DNA of 64,000 bases from Algibacter miyuki (lineage in GTDB: Bacteria > Bacteroidota > Bacteroidia > Flavobacteriales > Flavobacteriaceae), in assembly GCF_042427745.1 (NCBI RefSeq), contig NZ_JBHMFA010000001.1. One strand, 5' to 3'. Shown here piece by piece: positions 53,820-62,326 of this stretch. The notes beneath the pieces are model-generated. The model did no database searches, was not told the origin of the DNA, and saw only the letters and a program-made list of their open reading frames with translations. A program made the position numbers and the translations under genes. Numbering within the stretch: position 1 is the stretch's first letter; each line of letters begins with the position of its first letter.

Positions 53820-54293
53820 CTAAAAAAGCGCTAGTTGTTTGTATGGGCTTTCATGATTAAGTAACCATTGTTTTCTATGAAGTCCGCCTGCATAACCGGT
53901 TAAGCTGCCGTTGCTGCCTATAACGCGATGGCAAGGCACAATAATCCAAAGTGGATTTTTTCCGTTGGCATTGGCCACCGCTCGAATGGCTTTTACATCG
54001 CCCAATTCTTTGGATAACTCTAAATATGATGTGGTTTTGCCATGCGGGATTTGAGCTAAGGCTTCCCATACTCGTTTTTGAAAATCGGTGCCTTCAGCAT
54101 TTAATTTTAAATTGAATTGTGTGCGAATACCTTCAAAGTATTCTTGAAGTTGCCTGGCGCAATCTTCCAATTCTATAGGAATAATATCAGTCAGTTTTTC
54201 TTCAGAATTTAAAACTGTTACTTGAGAAATACCATCGGTATCTCCAACAATTTTAGTAAATCCTAAAGGTGAATTGATAATACAAGTTTCCAT
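53820..54293 (-). CDS. ogt: methylated-DNA-protein cysteine methyltransferase
   Basis: 157 residues. The acceptor cysteine is C121 in IIVPCHRVIG; the DNA-binding helix region PHGKTTSYLELSKELG and RAVANANGKNP are intact. It removes alkyl groups from O6 of guanine and is consumed in doing so. No AdaA-type regulatory domain is fused. The ATG overlaps the CNNM gene stop by one base (TAATG), so it is translated from the same message. Confidence 0.95.
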   Translation of the reverse strand: METCIINSPLGFTKIVGDTDGISQVTVLNSEEKLTDIIPIELEDCARQLQEYFEGIRTQFNLKLNAEGTDFQKRVWEALAQIPHGKTTSYLELSKELGDVKAIRAVANANGKNPLWIIVPCHRVIGSNGSLTGYAGGLHRKQWLLNHESPYKQLALF

Positions 54294-55378
54294 TAGTTTT
54301 CAGGATTGTTTTCATCCAGAATTCCTAATTTTTTAGCACGTGCTTCCCAGCTTTTTCTCGCCATATGTTGTAAGTCGGATACGTTATCGCTTTCATCCAT
54401 AATTTCCAAACCTAAAAGCGTTTCAATCACATCTTCCATAGTTACTATGCCGCTAACAGAACCATACTCATCAACTACTAAAGCCATGTGGTTTCTAGTT
54501 TCTACAAGTTGTTCGAATAATTTCGGAATGGGTAGATTACGGTCTATAATAATGATGTTTCGTTTTAATTCGGAAAGTTTTTTGTCTTTATTTCCTAAAG
54601 CCATTTCTTTAAAAATTTCATCTTTTAAAACCAACCCTTTAATGTTGTCTATGTTTTCAGAATAAATAGGGATTCTAGAAAAACGCAAATTCATATTTCT
54701 ATTAAAAAAATCTTCAACCGTTGTATTTTCTTCTTCGGATAACATCACGGTTCGTGGTGTCATCACATTTTTGGCAAACACTTCTTTAAAGTTTAATAAA
54801 TTCTTTATTATTTTACTTTCATTTTCTTGAAAAACGCCTTCTTCTTGAGCCATATCGGCCATGACTAAAAAGCCTTCTCTACTTAAAATACTTCCGTGAC
54901 CTTTGCCTCCAATAAGTTTTGTAGTGAGTTGTAGTAGCCATAAAATACCTGTCCATTTTAAAGGGAAAATTAAAACAGTTAATGCTTTAGCTGTGAAATT
55001 AGCGAGCTGTTTCCAATAGGTGGCGCCAATGGTTTTCGGGATTATTTCCGAAGCTACTAAAATAAGTAACGTCATTATTGCAGATACTACACCAACAGTA
55101 TTTATACCTAAAACTTCAATTTTATAAGGTAAACTTTCTGCTTGAATACCAACCATCATGGCACCTAATGTGTGAGCAATAGTGTTTAATGTTAAAATAG
55201 CAATTAGTGGCTTATCTACATCTTTTTTTAATGCTTCTAAGGTAAGTGCGTAGTCTTTGTTTTCTTGTTTTTTAACGTTTATAAAGGTTGGCGTTACACT
55301 GAGTAAAACGGCCTCGAGTATAGAACATAAAAAAGAAAAGAAAACAGATATGGTTGCCCAAAAAATTAATGCGCTCAT
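54293..55378 (-). CDS. CNNM/CorC-type transporter (DUF21 and CBS domains)
   Basis: 361 residues. The DUF21 membrane region spans about 1-150 (LCSILEAVLLSVTPTF, VASEIIPKTIGATYW), followed by paired CBS domains about 200-320 (VMTPRTVMLSEEE, HMALVVDEYGSVSGIVTMED). Homologues are linked to Mg or Na and Mg transport. The usual C-terminal CorC_HlyC domain is absent, so this is the short form. First gene of the CNNM-ogt-DUF4442 cluster. Confidence 0.92.
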   Translation of the reverse strand: MSALIFWATISVFFSFLCSILEAVLLSVTPTFINVKKQENKDYALTLEALKKDVDKPLIAILTLNTIAHTLGAMMVGIQAESLPYKIEVLGINTVGVVSAIMTLLILVASEIIPKTIGATYWKQLANFTAKALTVLIFPLKWTGILWLLQLTTKLIGGKGHGSILSREGFLVMADMAQEEGVFQENESKIIKNLLNFKEVFAKNVMTPRTVMLSEEENTTVEDFFNRNMNLRFSRIPIYSENIDNIKGLVLKDEIFKEMALGNKDKKLSELKRNIIIIDRNLPIPKLFEQLVETRNHMALVVDEYGSVSGIVTMEDVIETLLGLEIMDESDNVSDLQHMARKSWEARAKKLGILDENNPEN

Positions 55379-55466
55379 TAATGATGATTTTGTTAAATGC
55401 TAATTTACGAAATCCATTGAATACCTTTCCTAAATCTACTAACTTTGTATAAAAAGAAATATAGGG

Positions 55467-56756
55467 CTATTCTGTTCTTGTTGCTTCGTAAAAGGTTTGT
55501 TGTAAATGAATTCTAATATTATGGTCGTATATATTTCTATTTTCTCTAGTTGGATATACTCTATTTGATAGAAAAATAAAGATCATATCATTTACGGGAT
55601 CTGCCCAAATAAAAGTGCCTGTAAAACCTGAGTGTCCAAAACTTTGTGGACTAACACTTGGCGCTGGGTAGGCCGCTTTCAAACTTAAAGTATCGTTGCC
55701 TTGCAAGGGTTTATCAAAGCCTAAACCTCTACGATTATTGTTTTCTGGATATTGAATTTGCGTAAAAGTATCAACCGTTTCAGGCTTTAGAAACTGCTTG
55801 TTATTGTATTGTCCTTTTTGGAGCAGCATTTGCATGTATTTTGCCAAATCTAAAGCGGTACCAAATAAGCCCGCATTTCCGGAAATACCTCCTAAAAGTC
55901 CCGCATTTTCATCATGAACCCAGCCTTTAACTAAGGTTTTTCTAAATATTGAATCGTATTCCGTTGGAACGATGTTGTTTTTAAAGTTTTTGTTCGAAGG
56001 AAGATAGCCTAATGTTTCACTGCCTAGAGGCTTATAAAATTCATTTTGAAGATACTCAGTATACGATTGCTGAGTTAAATTTTCAATAATCTCCGGATAA
56101 ATTAATGATGCTAACCCGGAGTAGTTATAAACTTTTTCATTGGAGACTTTAGATCGATTAATTTGTCTGAATACTTTATTTTTGAAACGGTTTTTAATAA
56201 AAATACCGTCGTACATTTTATTCGAAAAACGTTTGCTAGTCTCCGTTTTAACAAATCGATTTTTAATCTTTCCTTTTTTTGTAACACTGTTTAAAAAAAT
56301 AATGTAGGGCTTCATGCCAGATTGATGCGCCAATAACTCTCGAAGTGTTATGTGTTTCTTATCTTTTTTATGTTTCCAAGGTTTCCAGTAATGACTAAAT
56401 GGTTTGTCTAAATCGAGCTTACCTTCTTCGTAAAGTTTCATTAAAGCAGGGAGCGGACCAACTATTTTAGTAACCGAAGCTAAATCATAAATATCATTTA
56501 AATTAACTTTATTAATGCTGTCATAGGTATGATAACCAAAAGCCTTATGAAAAATGATTTTGCCATTTTTAGCCACCAAAAGTTGAGCGCCAGGAAAGGC
56601 GTATTCTTTAATGCTCGATTGCATTATTGAATCTACTTTTGTTTGGATAAAATCGGTATTTAATCCTACTGATTCTGGCGTATCATATTCTAATTGCGCC
56701 CAAACTAAAGGCGATATGAAAAGAACAGAAATAATAAATAATAGACTTTTAAACAA
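55467..56756 (-). CDS. exported serine hydrolase (beta-lactamase family) 2
   Basis: 429 residues with signal peptide about 1-20 (SPLVWA). S94-x-x-K97 (LASVTKIVG), then KVYNYSGLASLIYPE providing Tyr, and FGHSGFTGTFIWADP as the third box. A basic insertion about 160-215 (KKGKIKNRFVKTETSKRFSN region) is longer than in minimal members. Probably periplasmic and active on a cell-wall peptide or ester. It follows hemB by 23 bases on the same strand. Confidence 0.9.
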   Translation of the reverse strand: MFKSLLFIISVLFISPLVWAQLEYDTPESVGLNTDFIQTKVDSIMQSSIKEYAFPGAQLLVAKNGKIIFHKAFGYHTYDSINKVNLNDIYDLASVTKIVGPLPALMKLYEEGKLDLDKPFSHYWKPWKHKKDKKHITLRELLAHQSGMKPYIIFLNSVTKKGKIKNRFVKTETSKRFSNKMYDGIFIKNRFKNKVFRQINRSKVSNEKVYNYSGLASLIYPEIIENLTQQSYTEYLQNEFYKPLGSETLGYLPSNKNFKNNIVPTEYDSIFRKTLVKGWVHDENAGLLGGISGNAGLFGTALDLAKYMQMLLQKGQYNNKQFLKPETVDTFTQIQYPENNNRRGLGFDKPLQGNDTLSLKAAYPAPSVSPQSFGHSGFTGTFIWADPVNDMIFIFLSNRVYPTRENRNIYDHNIRIHLQQTFYEATRTE

Positions 56757-56779
56757 GATATAACTTCATTTTTTAAGGT

Positions 56780-57769
56780 TTACGAAATCAATTTAACAAC
56801 ATCTTTGGCAAAGTAACTTGCGATAATATCGGCACCCGCACGTTTAAAAGCTATGGTGGTTTCCATCATAACTTGGTCGTGATTTAACCAACCTTTTTCG
56901 GCAGCAGCTTTAATCATAGCGTATTCACCAGAAACTTGATACACAGCTATAGGAACGTCGACTTCATTTTTTATGTCGCGTAAAATATCAAGGTAAGATA
57001 AGCCTGGTTTTACCATAACAATATCGGCACCTTCGTCGATATCCATTAAAGTTTCGCGAATGGCTTCTATTCTATTTCCGCAATCCATTTGATAAGTTTT
57101 TTTATCTTTTGGCACATCAACCAAATCAACCGGGGCAGAATCTAAAGCATCACGAAAAGGCCCATAAAAAGCCGATGCATATTTTGCTGAATAACTCATA
57201 ATTCCGGTGTTTTTAAAGCCTTCGTTTTCTAATAATTGACGAATTTGTAACGTTCTGCCATCATTCATATCACTAGGCGCTACAAAATCGGCACCTGCTT
57301 GTGCGTGTGTTAAAGCCATTTGCGATAATACTGCAGCCGACTCGTCGTTTATTATCATACCATTTTGTACAATGCCATCATGTCCAAAAGATGAATAAGG
57401 ATCTAGCGCAACATCCGTCATCACTAGCATATCCGGGCAAACGTTTTTTATGGTTTTAATGGCACGTTGCATTAATCCGTTTGGGTTTAAAGCCTCAGTA
57501 CCTTTATTGTCTTTTAAGTTATCTGGTACTTTTACAAAAAGTAAAACCGATTTTAATCCTAGACTCCAAAGTTCTTTTATTTCACCTTCTAGCAGGTCTA
57601 AACTGTAGCGAAAGTAATTAGGCATTGATGCAATTTCATCTTTGATACCTTTGCCTTCAACCACAAAAAGTGGTACTAAAAAATCGTTTGGTGTTATTGT
57701 GGTTTCGCGAACTAAACTTCTGATAGCTTCATTAGTTCTCAGTCTTCTATTTCTTCTAAGTGGGTACAT
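56780..57769 (-). CDS. hemB: delta-aminolevulinic acid dehydratase (porphobilinogen synthase)
   Basis: 329 residues, full length. Schiff-base lysines are K196 (MSYSAKYASAFYGP) and K254 (VMVKPGLSYLD). In the metal loop TDVALDPYSSFGHDG the zinc-binding cysteines are absent and Asp residues take their place, so it is the Mg/K-type enzyme rather than the Zn type. It joins two 5-aminolevulinates to porphobilinogen. Ten bases after the YchJ gene, in the same minus-strand run as hemF and hemE. Confidence 0.96.
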   Translation of the reverse strand: MYPLRRNRRLRTNEAIRSLVRETTITPNDFLVPLFVVEGKGIKDEIASMPNYFRYSLDLLEGEIKELWSLGLKSVLLFVKVPDNLKDNKGTEALNPNGLMQRAIKTIKNVCPDMLVMTDVALDPYSSFGHDGIVQNGMIINDESAAVLSQMALTHAQAGADFVAPSDMNDGRTLQIRQLLENEGFKNTGIMSYSAKYASAFYGPFRDALDSAPVDLVDVPKDKKTYQMDCGNRIEAIRETLMDIDEGADIVMVKPGLSYLDILRDIKNEVDVPIAVYQVSGEYAMIKAAAEKGWLNHDQVMMETTIAFKRAGADIIASYFAKDVVKLIS

Positions 57770-57779
57770 AATATATGTT

Positions 57780-58166
57780 TTATTTACTTAGGCCTAAATA
57801 AGCCCAGTGGTTATTTTCTTTTATAAATGCTGATTTTTCGTGGATGACTTCTACTTGTCCATTTTCGAAAAAATAAGCGTTAAAGGTTACAGTGCCTTTA
57901 GTGTCGTTTTCTTGTCCTTCGGAAGTTTCTAAGATTTCCAATTTTATCCATTGCACCGATTTTGCCCAGTTTACAATAGATTTTTTTTCTTTTGTTGGGC
58001 GCGTAGATGTGTGGTGACTTTCCATCAAATAATCGCCGTTTGCTAGCACAAAAGCACTGTAGCGCGAACGCATAAGTTGTTCGGCTGTTTTGGCTTCAGC
58101 TTTATTTTTATGTGCTTTTTCACAGCAATCGGAATAGGTTTTTAAATTTCCGCAGTGGCAATTCAT
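57780..58166 (-). CDS. YchJ-family SEC-C protein
   Basis: 128 residues. N-terminal zinc motif CHCGNLKTYSDCC is a SEC-C element, followed by the YchJ cystatin-like domain with RSRYSAFVLANGDYL and SVQWIKLEILET. Length is complete for the UPF0225 family. Function unknown. It lies between hemF and hemB on the same strand and is probably carried along with them. Confidence 0.9.
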   Translation of the reverse strand: MNCHCGNLKTYSDCCEKAHKNKAEAKTAEQLMRSRYSAFVLANGDYLMESHHTSTRPTKEKKSIVNWAKSVQWIKLEILETSEGQENDTKGTVTFNAYFFENGQVEVIHEKSAFIKENNHWAYLGLSK

Positions 58167-58190
58167 GGTTTTTTCTGAATTTAGACTAAA

Positions 58191-59093
58191 TTAAACCCAA
58201 TCTACCGGCTTTTGTAAAACTTCTATTAGCTTTTCTTCTTCGCTTCCTGCTTCTGGCTCGTGGTTGTAAACCCATTGCACATGTGGAGGTAAACTCATTA
58301 AAATACTTTCTATACGTCCGTTGGTTTTTAGTCCAAAAAGGGTGCCTTTATCATGTACTAAATTGAATTCTACGTAACGACCACGACGAATTTCTTGCCA
58401 ATTACGTTGAGCTTCAGTATATGATAAATCTTTACGTTTTTCAACAATGGGTACATAAGCTTCAAGGAAACTATCACCGACTTCGGTAACAAAATTGTAC
58501 CAGTTTTCCATACTCATGTCTTCGGTAGCTTTACAGTAATCGAAAAATAAACCACCTAAACCGCGACCTTCATTGCGATGTGCATTGTAGAAATATTCAT
58601 CGCAACGGGCTTTATATTTTGGATAAAATTCTGGATTATGTTTATCGCAAGCGGTTTTACACGTTTGATGAAAATGTTTAGCATCATCTTCAAATAGATA
58701 ATATGGCGTTAAATCTTGTCCGCCACCAAACCAACTTCCTACTATTTCTCCTGTTTTATCGTACATTTCAAAATAGCGCCAATTGGCGTGAACGGTTGGC
58801 ACCATGGGATTTGTTGGGTGTAAAACTAAACTTAATCCGCAGGCGAAAAAATCGACATCGCCTACTTTAAAATAGTCTTGCATAGATTTTGGTAACTTGC
58901 CATGTACACCAGAAATATTTACACCTCCTTTTTCAAAAACATTTCCATTTTCAATCACACGTGTGCGTCCGCCGCCACCTTCTGGACGTTCCCAAATATC
59001 TTCTTGAAAACGCGCTTTGCCATCTACGGCTTCCAGTTTTGAGGTAATTTGATCTTGAAGGGTTTCTATATATTTATAAAACTTATTTTTCAT
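58191..59093 (-). CDS. hemF: oxygen-dependent coproporphyrinogen III oxidase
   Basis: 300 residues, HemF family. GGGRTRVIENGNVFEKGG, NVSGVHGKLP-like VNISGVHGKLP, the VHANWRYFE stretch, WFGGGQDLTPYY and EIRRGRYVEFNLVHDKGT are all present. It makes protoporphyrinogen IX precursors with O2 as oxidant, indicating aerobic heme synthesis. No Cys-motif radical SAM HemN is in this window. Second of the three heme genes here. Confidence 0.97.
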   Translation of the reverse strand: MKNKFYKYIETLQDQITSKLEAVDGKARFQEDIWERPEGGGGRTRVIENGNVFEKGGVNISGVHGKLPKSMQDYFKVGDVDFFACGLSLVLHPTNPMVPTVHANWRYFEMYDKTGEIVGSWFGGGQDLTPYYLFEDDAKHFHQTCKTACDKHNPEFYPKYKARCDEYFYNAHRNEGRGLGGLFFDYCKATEDMSMENWYNFVTEVGDSFLEAYVPIVEKRKDLSYTEAQRNWQEIRRGRYVEFNLVHDKGTLFGLKTNGRIESILMSLPPHVQWVYNHEPEAGSEEEKLIEVLQKPVDWV

Positions 59094-59102
59094 TTTTTTT
59101 AC

Positions 59103-59645
59103 TTATTCAATTTCATGATACAGTTCGTAAAGTTCCATGTCTAGTGGGGCTTCACCTGGTGGTGTATGTTCGTTTTCTAACGTTTTTATCCAAATAAAAT
59201 TGTTGTTTTTGGCAACAGAAACACTAGCTAAATTGTCTTTATGAACAATAATTTGAAGTGTTTTTAATGCTAAGCTGTCAAAAGCATAATCGGATAATAC
59301 TTTAATGGCGTTTGTGGTGACGCCTTGTCCTTCAAATTGGTAGCCGATGCAGTAAGCAAATTCGCCTTGTTTTTTAGTCCAATCAAGGTCTTTAATATAA
59401 ACTAACCCCGCAATTTGGTTAGATCCTTTTTCTTTTATGGTGAATAAAAATGCTTCTTTTTGGTTGAAGGATTTTACCATTTTTTCAACAAAAAAACCAG
59501 ATAAACCTGGCGCTAAGTTTTGACGTAGCGTTTTTGGGAAATAGCGTTTTAGTCGATCTTCGTTAGCTACAGCAAAGTTGCATAAAGGCCAAGCATCACT
59601 AATTTTAATAGGTTCGATATGGTAATCTTTAAAACTAAGCTGCAT
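59103..59645 (-). CDS. GNAT-family N-acetyltransferase
   Basis: 180 residues in the RimJ/RimL group. FAYCIGYQFEGQGVTTNAIK holds the acetyl-CoA loop, LKTLQIIVHKDNLASVSVAKNN the C-terminal arm. The substrate could be a protein N-terminus or a small amine; nothing narrows it down. Its ATG overlaps the end of the EI24 gene by 11 bases and it precedes hemF by 9, so it is co-translated with its neighbours. Confidence 0.9.
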   Translation of the reverse strand: MQLSFKDYHIEPIKISDAWPLCNFAVANEDRLKRYFPKTLRQNLAPGLSGFFVEKMVKSFNQKEAFLFTIKEKGSNQIAGLVYIKDLDWTKKQGEFAYCIGYQFEGQGVTTNAIKVLSDYAFDSLALKTLQIIVHKDNLASVSVAKNNNFIWIKTLENEHTPPGEAPLDMELYELYHEIE

Positions 59646-60390
59646 CTGGTTTGTTGTTTAGTGGTAAAGCGTGAACCGTTTTTACGGTTGCTGCAGTTAC
59701 CGATAGTGGCAGCACTAAAATAACACCAATAATTGGAATTAATAAAAAGAGCATAAAAACAATACCGTTACCAATGGCAATCCCTCGGTTCTGTCTAACA
59801 AAAATTAAGCTCTCTTTGTATTTAAAGTGGCGTTCTAGGGTGTAATCCATATTTCCTGCACCGGCGTAATAGGCTTGTGTTAAAAATAATAAAACGCTTG
59901 AAATAATTCCAATTACAGGAATAAACCCGAGAATTAAAATGGGTATGGTGAGTAATAATTCCATAGTAAGATTTCTAAGGTTGAAGCGGATGCCGCGCCA
60001 AAGTTGTTCTTGGAATGTGGTGTTTCGGTGTATTTTATTGTGGTTGTTGAGTAAATGGGCTTCAATTTTTTCGGAAACCGGACTCATGAATGGCGCTGAT
60101 AATGCCATGATGATGTGCTTAAAAAGAATTAGGCCGATGACAATGATAAATAGTCCGCCAATAAAATTACTGATGCTTGTAAAGGCGTCTTTACCCCAAT
60201 CCCAAATCCAGATTTTGGCTATAAAATGCCCGATATTATCAGATAACCCATAAGCTGAACCGAAAATAACGACAGCGGTTATCACGCTTATAAGCATGGG
60301 AATAGTAAAATATTTCCAGAGTTTTAGTTTTGATATTAAACTGAAAGCCCCAAAGTAGGCTTTAATTCCTGAAATTATATTTTTAATCAT
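59635..60390 (-). CDS. EI24/CysZ-like membrane protein
   Basis: 251 residues with about five to six membrane helices. The block QAYYAGAGNMDYTLERHFKY and the NRGIAIGNGIVFMLF region belong to the EI24 domain, shared with the sulfate channel CysZ. Whether it moves sulfate is unknown; no cysteine-pathway gene is nearby. It is preceded by a repeat element (60403-60542) that lies between it and hemE, so hemE and the rest may be split transcriptionally here. Confidence 0.85.
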   Translation of the reverse strand: MIKNIISGIKAYFGAFSLISKLKLWKYFTIPMLISVITAVVIFGSAYGLSDNIGHFIAKIWIWDWGKDAFTSISNFIGGLFIIVIGLILFKHIIMALSAPFMSPVSEKIEAHLLNNHNKIHRNTTFQEQLWRGIRFNLRNLTMELLLTIPILILGFIPVIGIISSVLLFLTQAYYAGAGNMDYTLERHFKYKESLIFVRQNRGIAIGNGIVFMLFLLIPIIGVILVLPLSVTAATVKTVHALPLNNKPDAA

Positions 60391-60402
60391 AGCGTTACTC
60401 TT

Positions 60403-60542
60403 GCGTTAGCGATTGAACGGTCTGTTTGAGCTCCCTGACCTTTTCGGGAAGGAGCGAGTAGTAAAAGCGCGACCTACTTTTTTACAGCCTATAAGTAGCT
60501 GTTAAAGCTAAAAAGTTACTTAAAAAAGTAGGTAACGCCCAA
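60403..60542 (-). repeat. 140-bp intergenic repeat related to copies 1 and 2
   Basis: On the minus strand it begins TTGGGCGTTACC and ends CAATCGCTAACGC, the same ends as the 90-bp repeats, but the interior differs. The interior contains GACCTACTTTTTTA (60471-60484) and TAAAAAAGTAGGTA (60521-60534), complementary at 13 of 14 positions around a 36-base centre. Confidence 0.75.
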
Positions 60543-60549
60543 AAAAAAC

Positions 60550-61575
60550 TTAAACTTTATACTCTTTAACGGCATCGATAAATGCGCGTGCATTTTCTAT
60601 TGGGATGTTTGGTAGAATACCGTGCCCGAGGTTAACGATGTATTTGTCTTTGCCGAATTCGTTAATCATTTGATGTACCATTTTCTTGATTTCTGCTGGT
60701 GGCGAAAATAAGCGCGTTGGGTCGAAATTACCTTGAAGGGTGATGTTTCCACCGGTTAAATAACGAGCATTTCTAGCCGAGCACGTCCAATCTACACCCA
60801 AAGCTGCAGCACCAGAATTGGCCATTTCGTTTAGAGCGAACCAACAACCTTTACCGAAAGCGATGACTGGAGTTTCGTCTTTAAGAGCGTCGATGATTTG
60901 TTGGATATATTGCCAAGAAAATTCTTGATAATCTACTGGAGAAAGCATGCCTCCCCAAGAATCGAAAACTTGTACAGCATTAACACCAGCTTTTACTTTT
61001 TCTTTTAAGTAAGCGATGGTGGTGTCTGTAATTTTTTGCAATAAATTATGAGCGGCAACTGGATTTGTAAAACAAAATTCTTTGGCTTTATCGAAGTTTT
61101 TAGAGCCTTGACCTTGTACGCAATAGCACAAGATAGTCCATGGTGAACCTGCAAAACCGATAAGCGGAATGTCGTCGTTAAGTTTTTCTTTGGTGGCTTT
61201 TATGGCTTGGTAAACATAGTCTAGAGCCACGGTAACGTCGGGAACAATAACGTTATCGACGTCTTTTTGCGAACGGATTGGGTTTGGCAAATAGGGACCG
61301 AAATTAGGTTTCATTTGCACTTCAATGTTCATGGCTTGTGGAATGACTAAAATATCGCTAAACAAAATGGCGGCATCCATACCAAAACGACGGATGGGTT
61401 GCACGGTGATTTCGCTGGCTAATTCCGGTGTTTGGCAGCGTGTAAAGAAATCGTATTTGGCTTTAATTTCCATAAATTCTGGTAAATATCGGCCGGCTTG
61501 GCGCATCATCCAAACGGGTGGGCGCTCTACAGTTTCGCCTTTTAAGGCTCTTAGAAATAGATCGTTTTTTATCAT
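60550..61575 (-). CDS. hemE: uroporphyrinogen decarboxylase
   Basis: 341 residues. RPPVWMMRQAGRYLPEF (with the substrate-binding Arg pair) and the ILFSDILV, IGFAGSPWTILCY and QVFDSWGG blocks mark HemE. It converts uroporphyrinogen III to coproporphyrinogen III, directly upstream of HemF. The ATG at 61575 is one base after the ktrA-type stop and gives the normal N-terminus; the ORF extends 15 codons upstream into that gene. Probably co-transcribed with the potassium genes. Confidence 0.96.
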   Translation of the reverse strand: MIKNDLFLRALKGETVERPPVWMMRQAGRYLPEFMEIKAKYDFFTRCQTPELASEITVQPIRRFGMDAAILFSDILVIPQAMNIEVQMKPNFGPYLPNPIRSQKDVDNVIVPDVTVALDYVYQAIKATKEKLNDDIPLIGFAGSPWTILCYCVQGQGSKNFDKAKEFCFTNPVAAHNLLQKITDTTIAYLKEKVKAGVNAVQVFDSWGGMLSPVDYQEFSWQYIQQIIDALKDETPVIAFGKGCWFALNEMANSGAAALGVDWTCSARNARYLTGGNITLQGNFDPTRLFSPPAEIKKMVHQMINEFGKDKYIVNLGHGILPNIPIENARAFIDAVKEYKV

Positions 61576-61576
61576 A

Positions 61577-62293
61577 TTAAATGTTTTTGTTTCTGAGGTC
61601 GTATTCTTCTTGTCCGGCACAGTAACTTTCTATGTCTTTGTTGTTGCCATAAACGACTAAAATATCGTTTTCGAGCACCAAGGTTTCAGAGTTTACACGA
61701 CCAATACTTGCTTTAATTATACTTTTTTTTCCTAAAATATTACGTTTTTCCGTAGTACGGATAATGGTAATTAAGGTCAGGTGAAATTTATTAGTGGTAT
61801 CGAGTTCTTTTAATGTTTTTCCGAAGAAATCGGGTTTAGCTTTGACTTCAGAAATGGTGAAATTGTCGTCTAGTTGATAGTTTTCTAAAGTAGATTTAAA
61901 ATTAATTTGCTTGGTTAATCGGTTTGCCGAATCTTGCTCCGGATGAATAATACTGTGCACGCCCATGGCTTCTAAAATGGTATCGTGAATAGGTGAAAGT
62001 GCACGGCTAATTATTTTTACATCGGATAGTTTTTTTACAATAGCGGTGGTAATTATAGCGGCGCCTTCATTTTCGCCAATGGCCACAACAACTTTGTCGG
62101 CATCTTTTAAAGGTACGGCGTTATAGGCTAATTCGTTGGTAGAATCCATACAGATGGCGTGAGAAACTTGGTCTTTTACCAAATTAATTTTATCCATTTG
62201 CTTGTCTATAGCAATCACTTCGTTGCCTGTTTCGGTGAGGCTTAATGCTAAGGCATTTCCGAAGTTTCCGAGTCCGATAACGATTATTTTCAT
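61577..62293 (-). CDS. TrkA/KtrA-type potassium uptake regulator
   Basis: 238 residues. RCK_N Rossmann domain with GLGNFG (6-11) and a binding-site Asp (VIAIDKQMDK), then an RCK_C domain about 130-225 with ETLVLENDILVVYG. It gates the KtrB/TrkH channel subunit according to nucleotide state. The partner gene lies immediately upstream (34 bases). A single RCK pair and a length near 220-240 residues favour the KtrA form over TrkA (about 450). Confidence 0.92.
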   Translation of the reverse strand: MKIIVIGLGNFGNALALSLTETGNEVIAIDKQMDKINLVKDQVSHAICMDSTNELAYNAVPLKDADKVVVAIGENEGAAIITTAIVKKLSDVKIISRALSPIHDTILEAMGVHSIIHPEQDSANRLTKQINFKSTLENYQLDDNFTISEVKAKPDFFGKTLKELDTTNKFHLTLITIIRTTEKRNILGKKSIIKASIGRVNSETLVLENDILVVYGNNKDIESYCAGQEEYDLRNKNI

Positions 62294-62326
62294 CTGTATT
62301 AATTATTAAATTACTTGTAAAACGCT

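Noticed and set aside
52076..56756. Beta-lactamase resistance genes
   Set aside because: Both serine hydrolases have SxxK but lack a KTG box typical of true class C enzymes; they are general family members.
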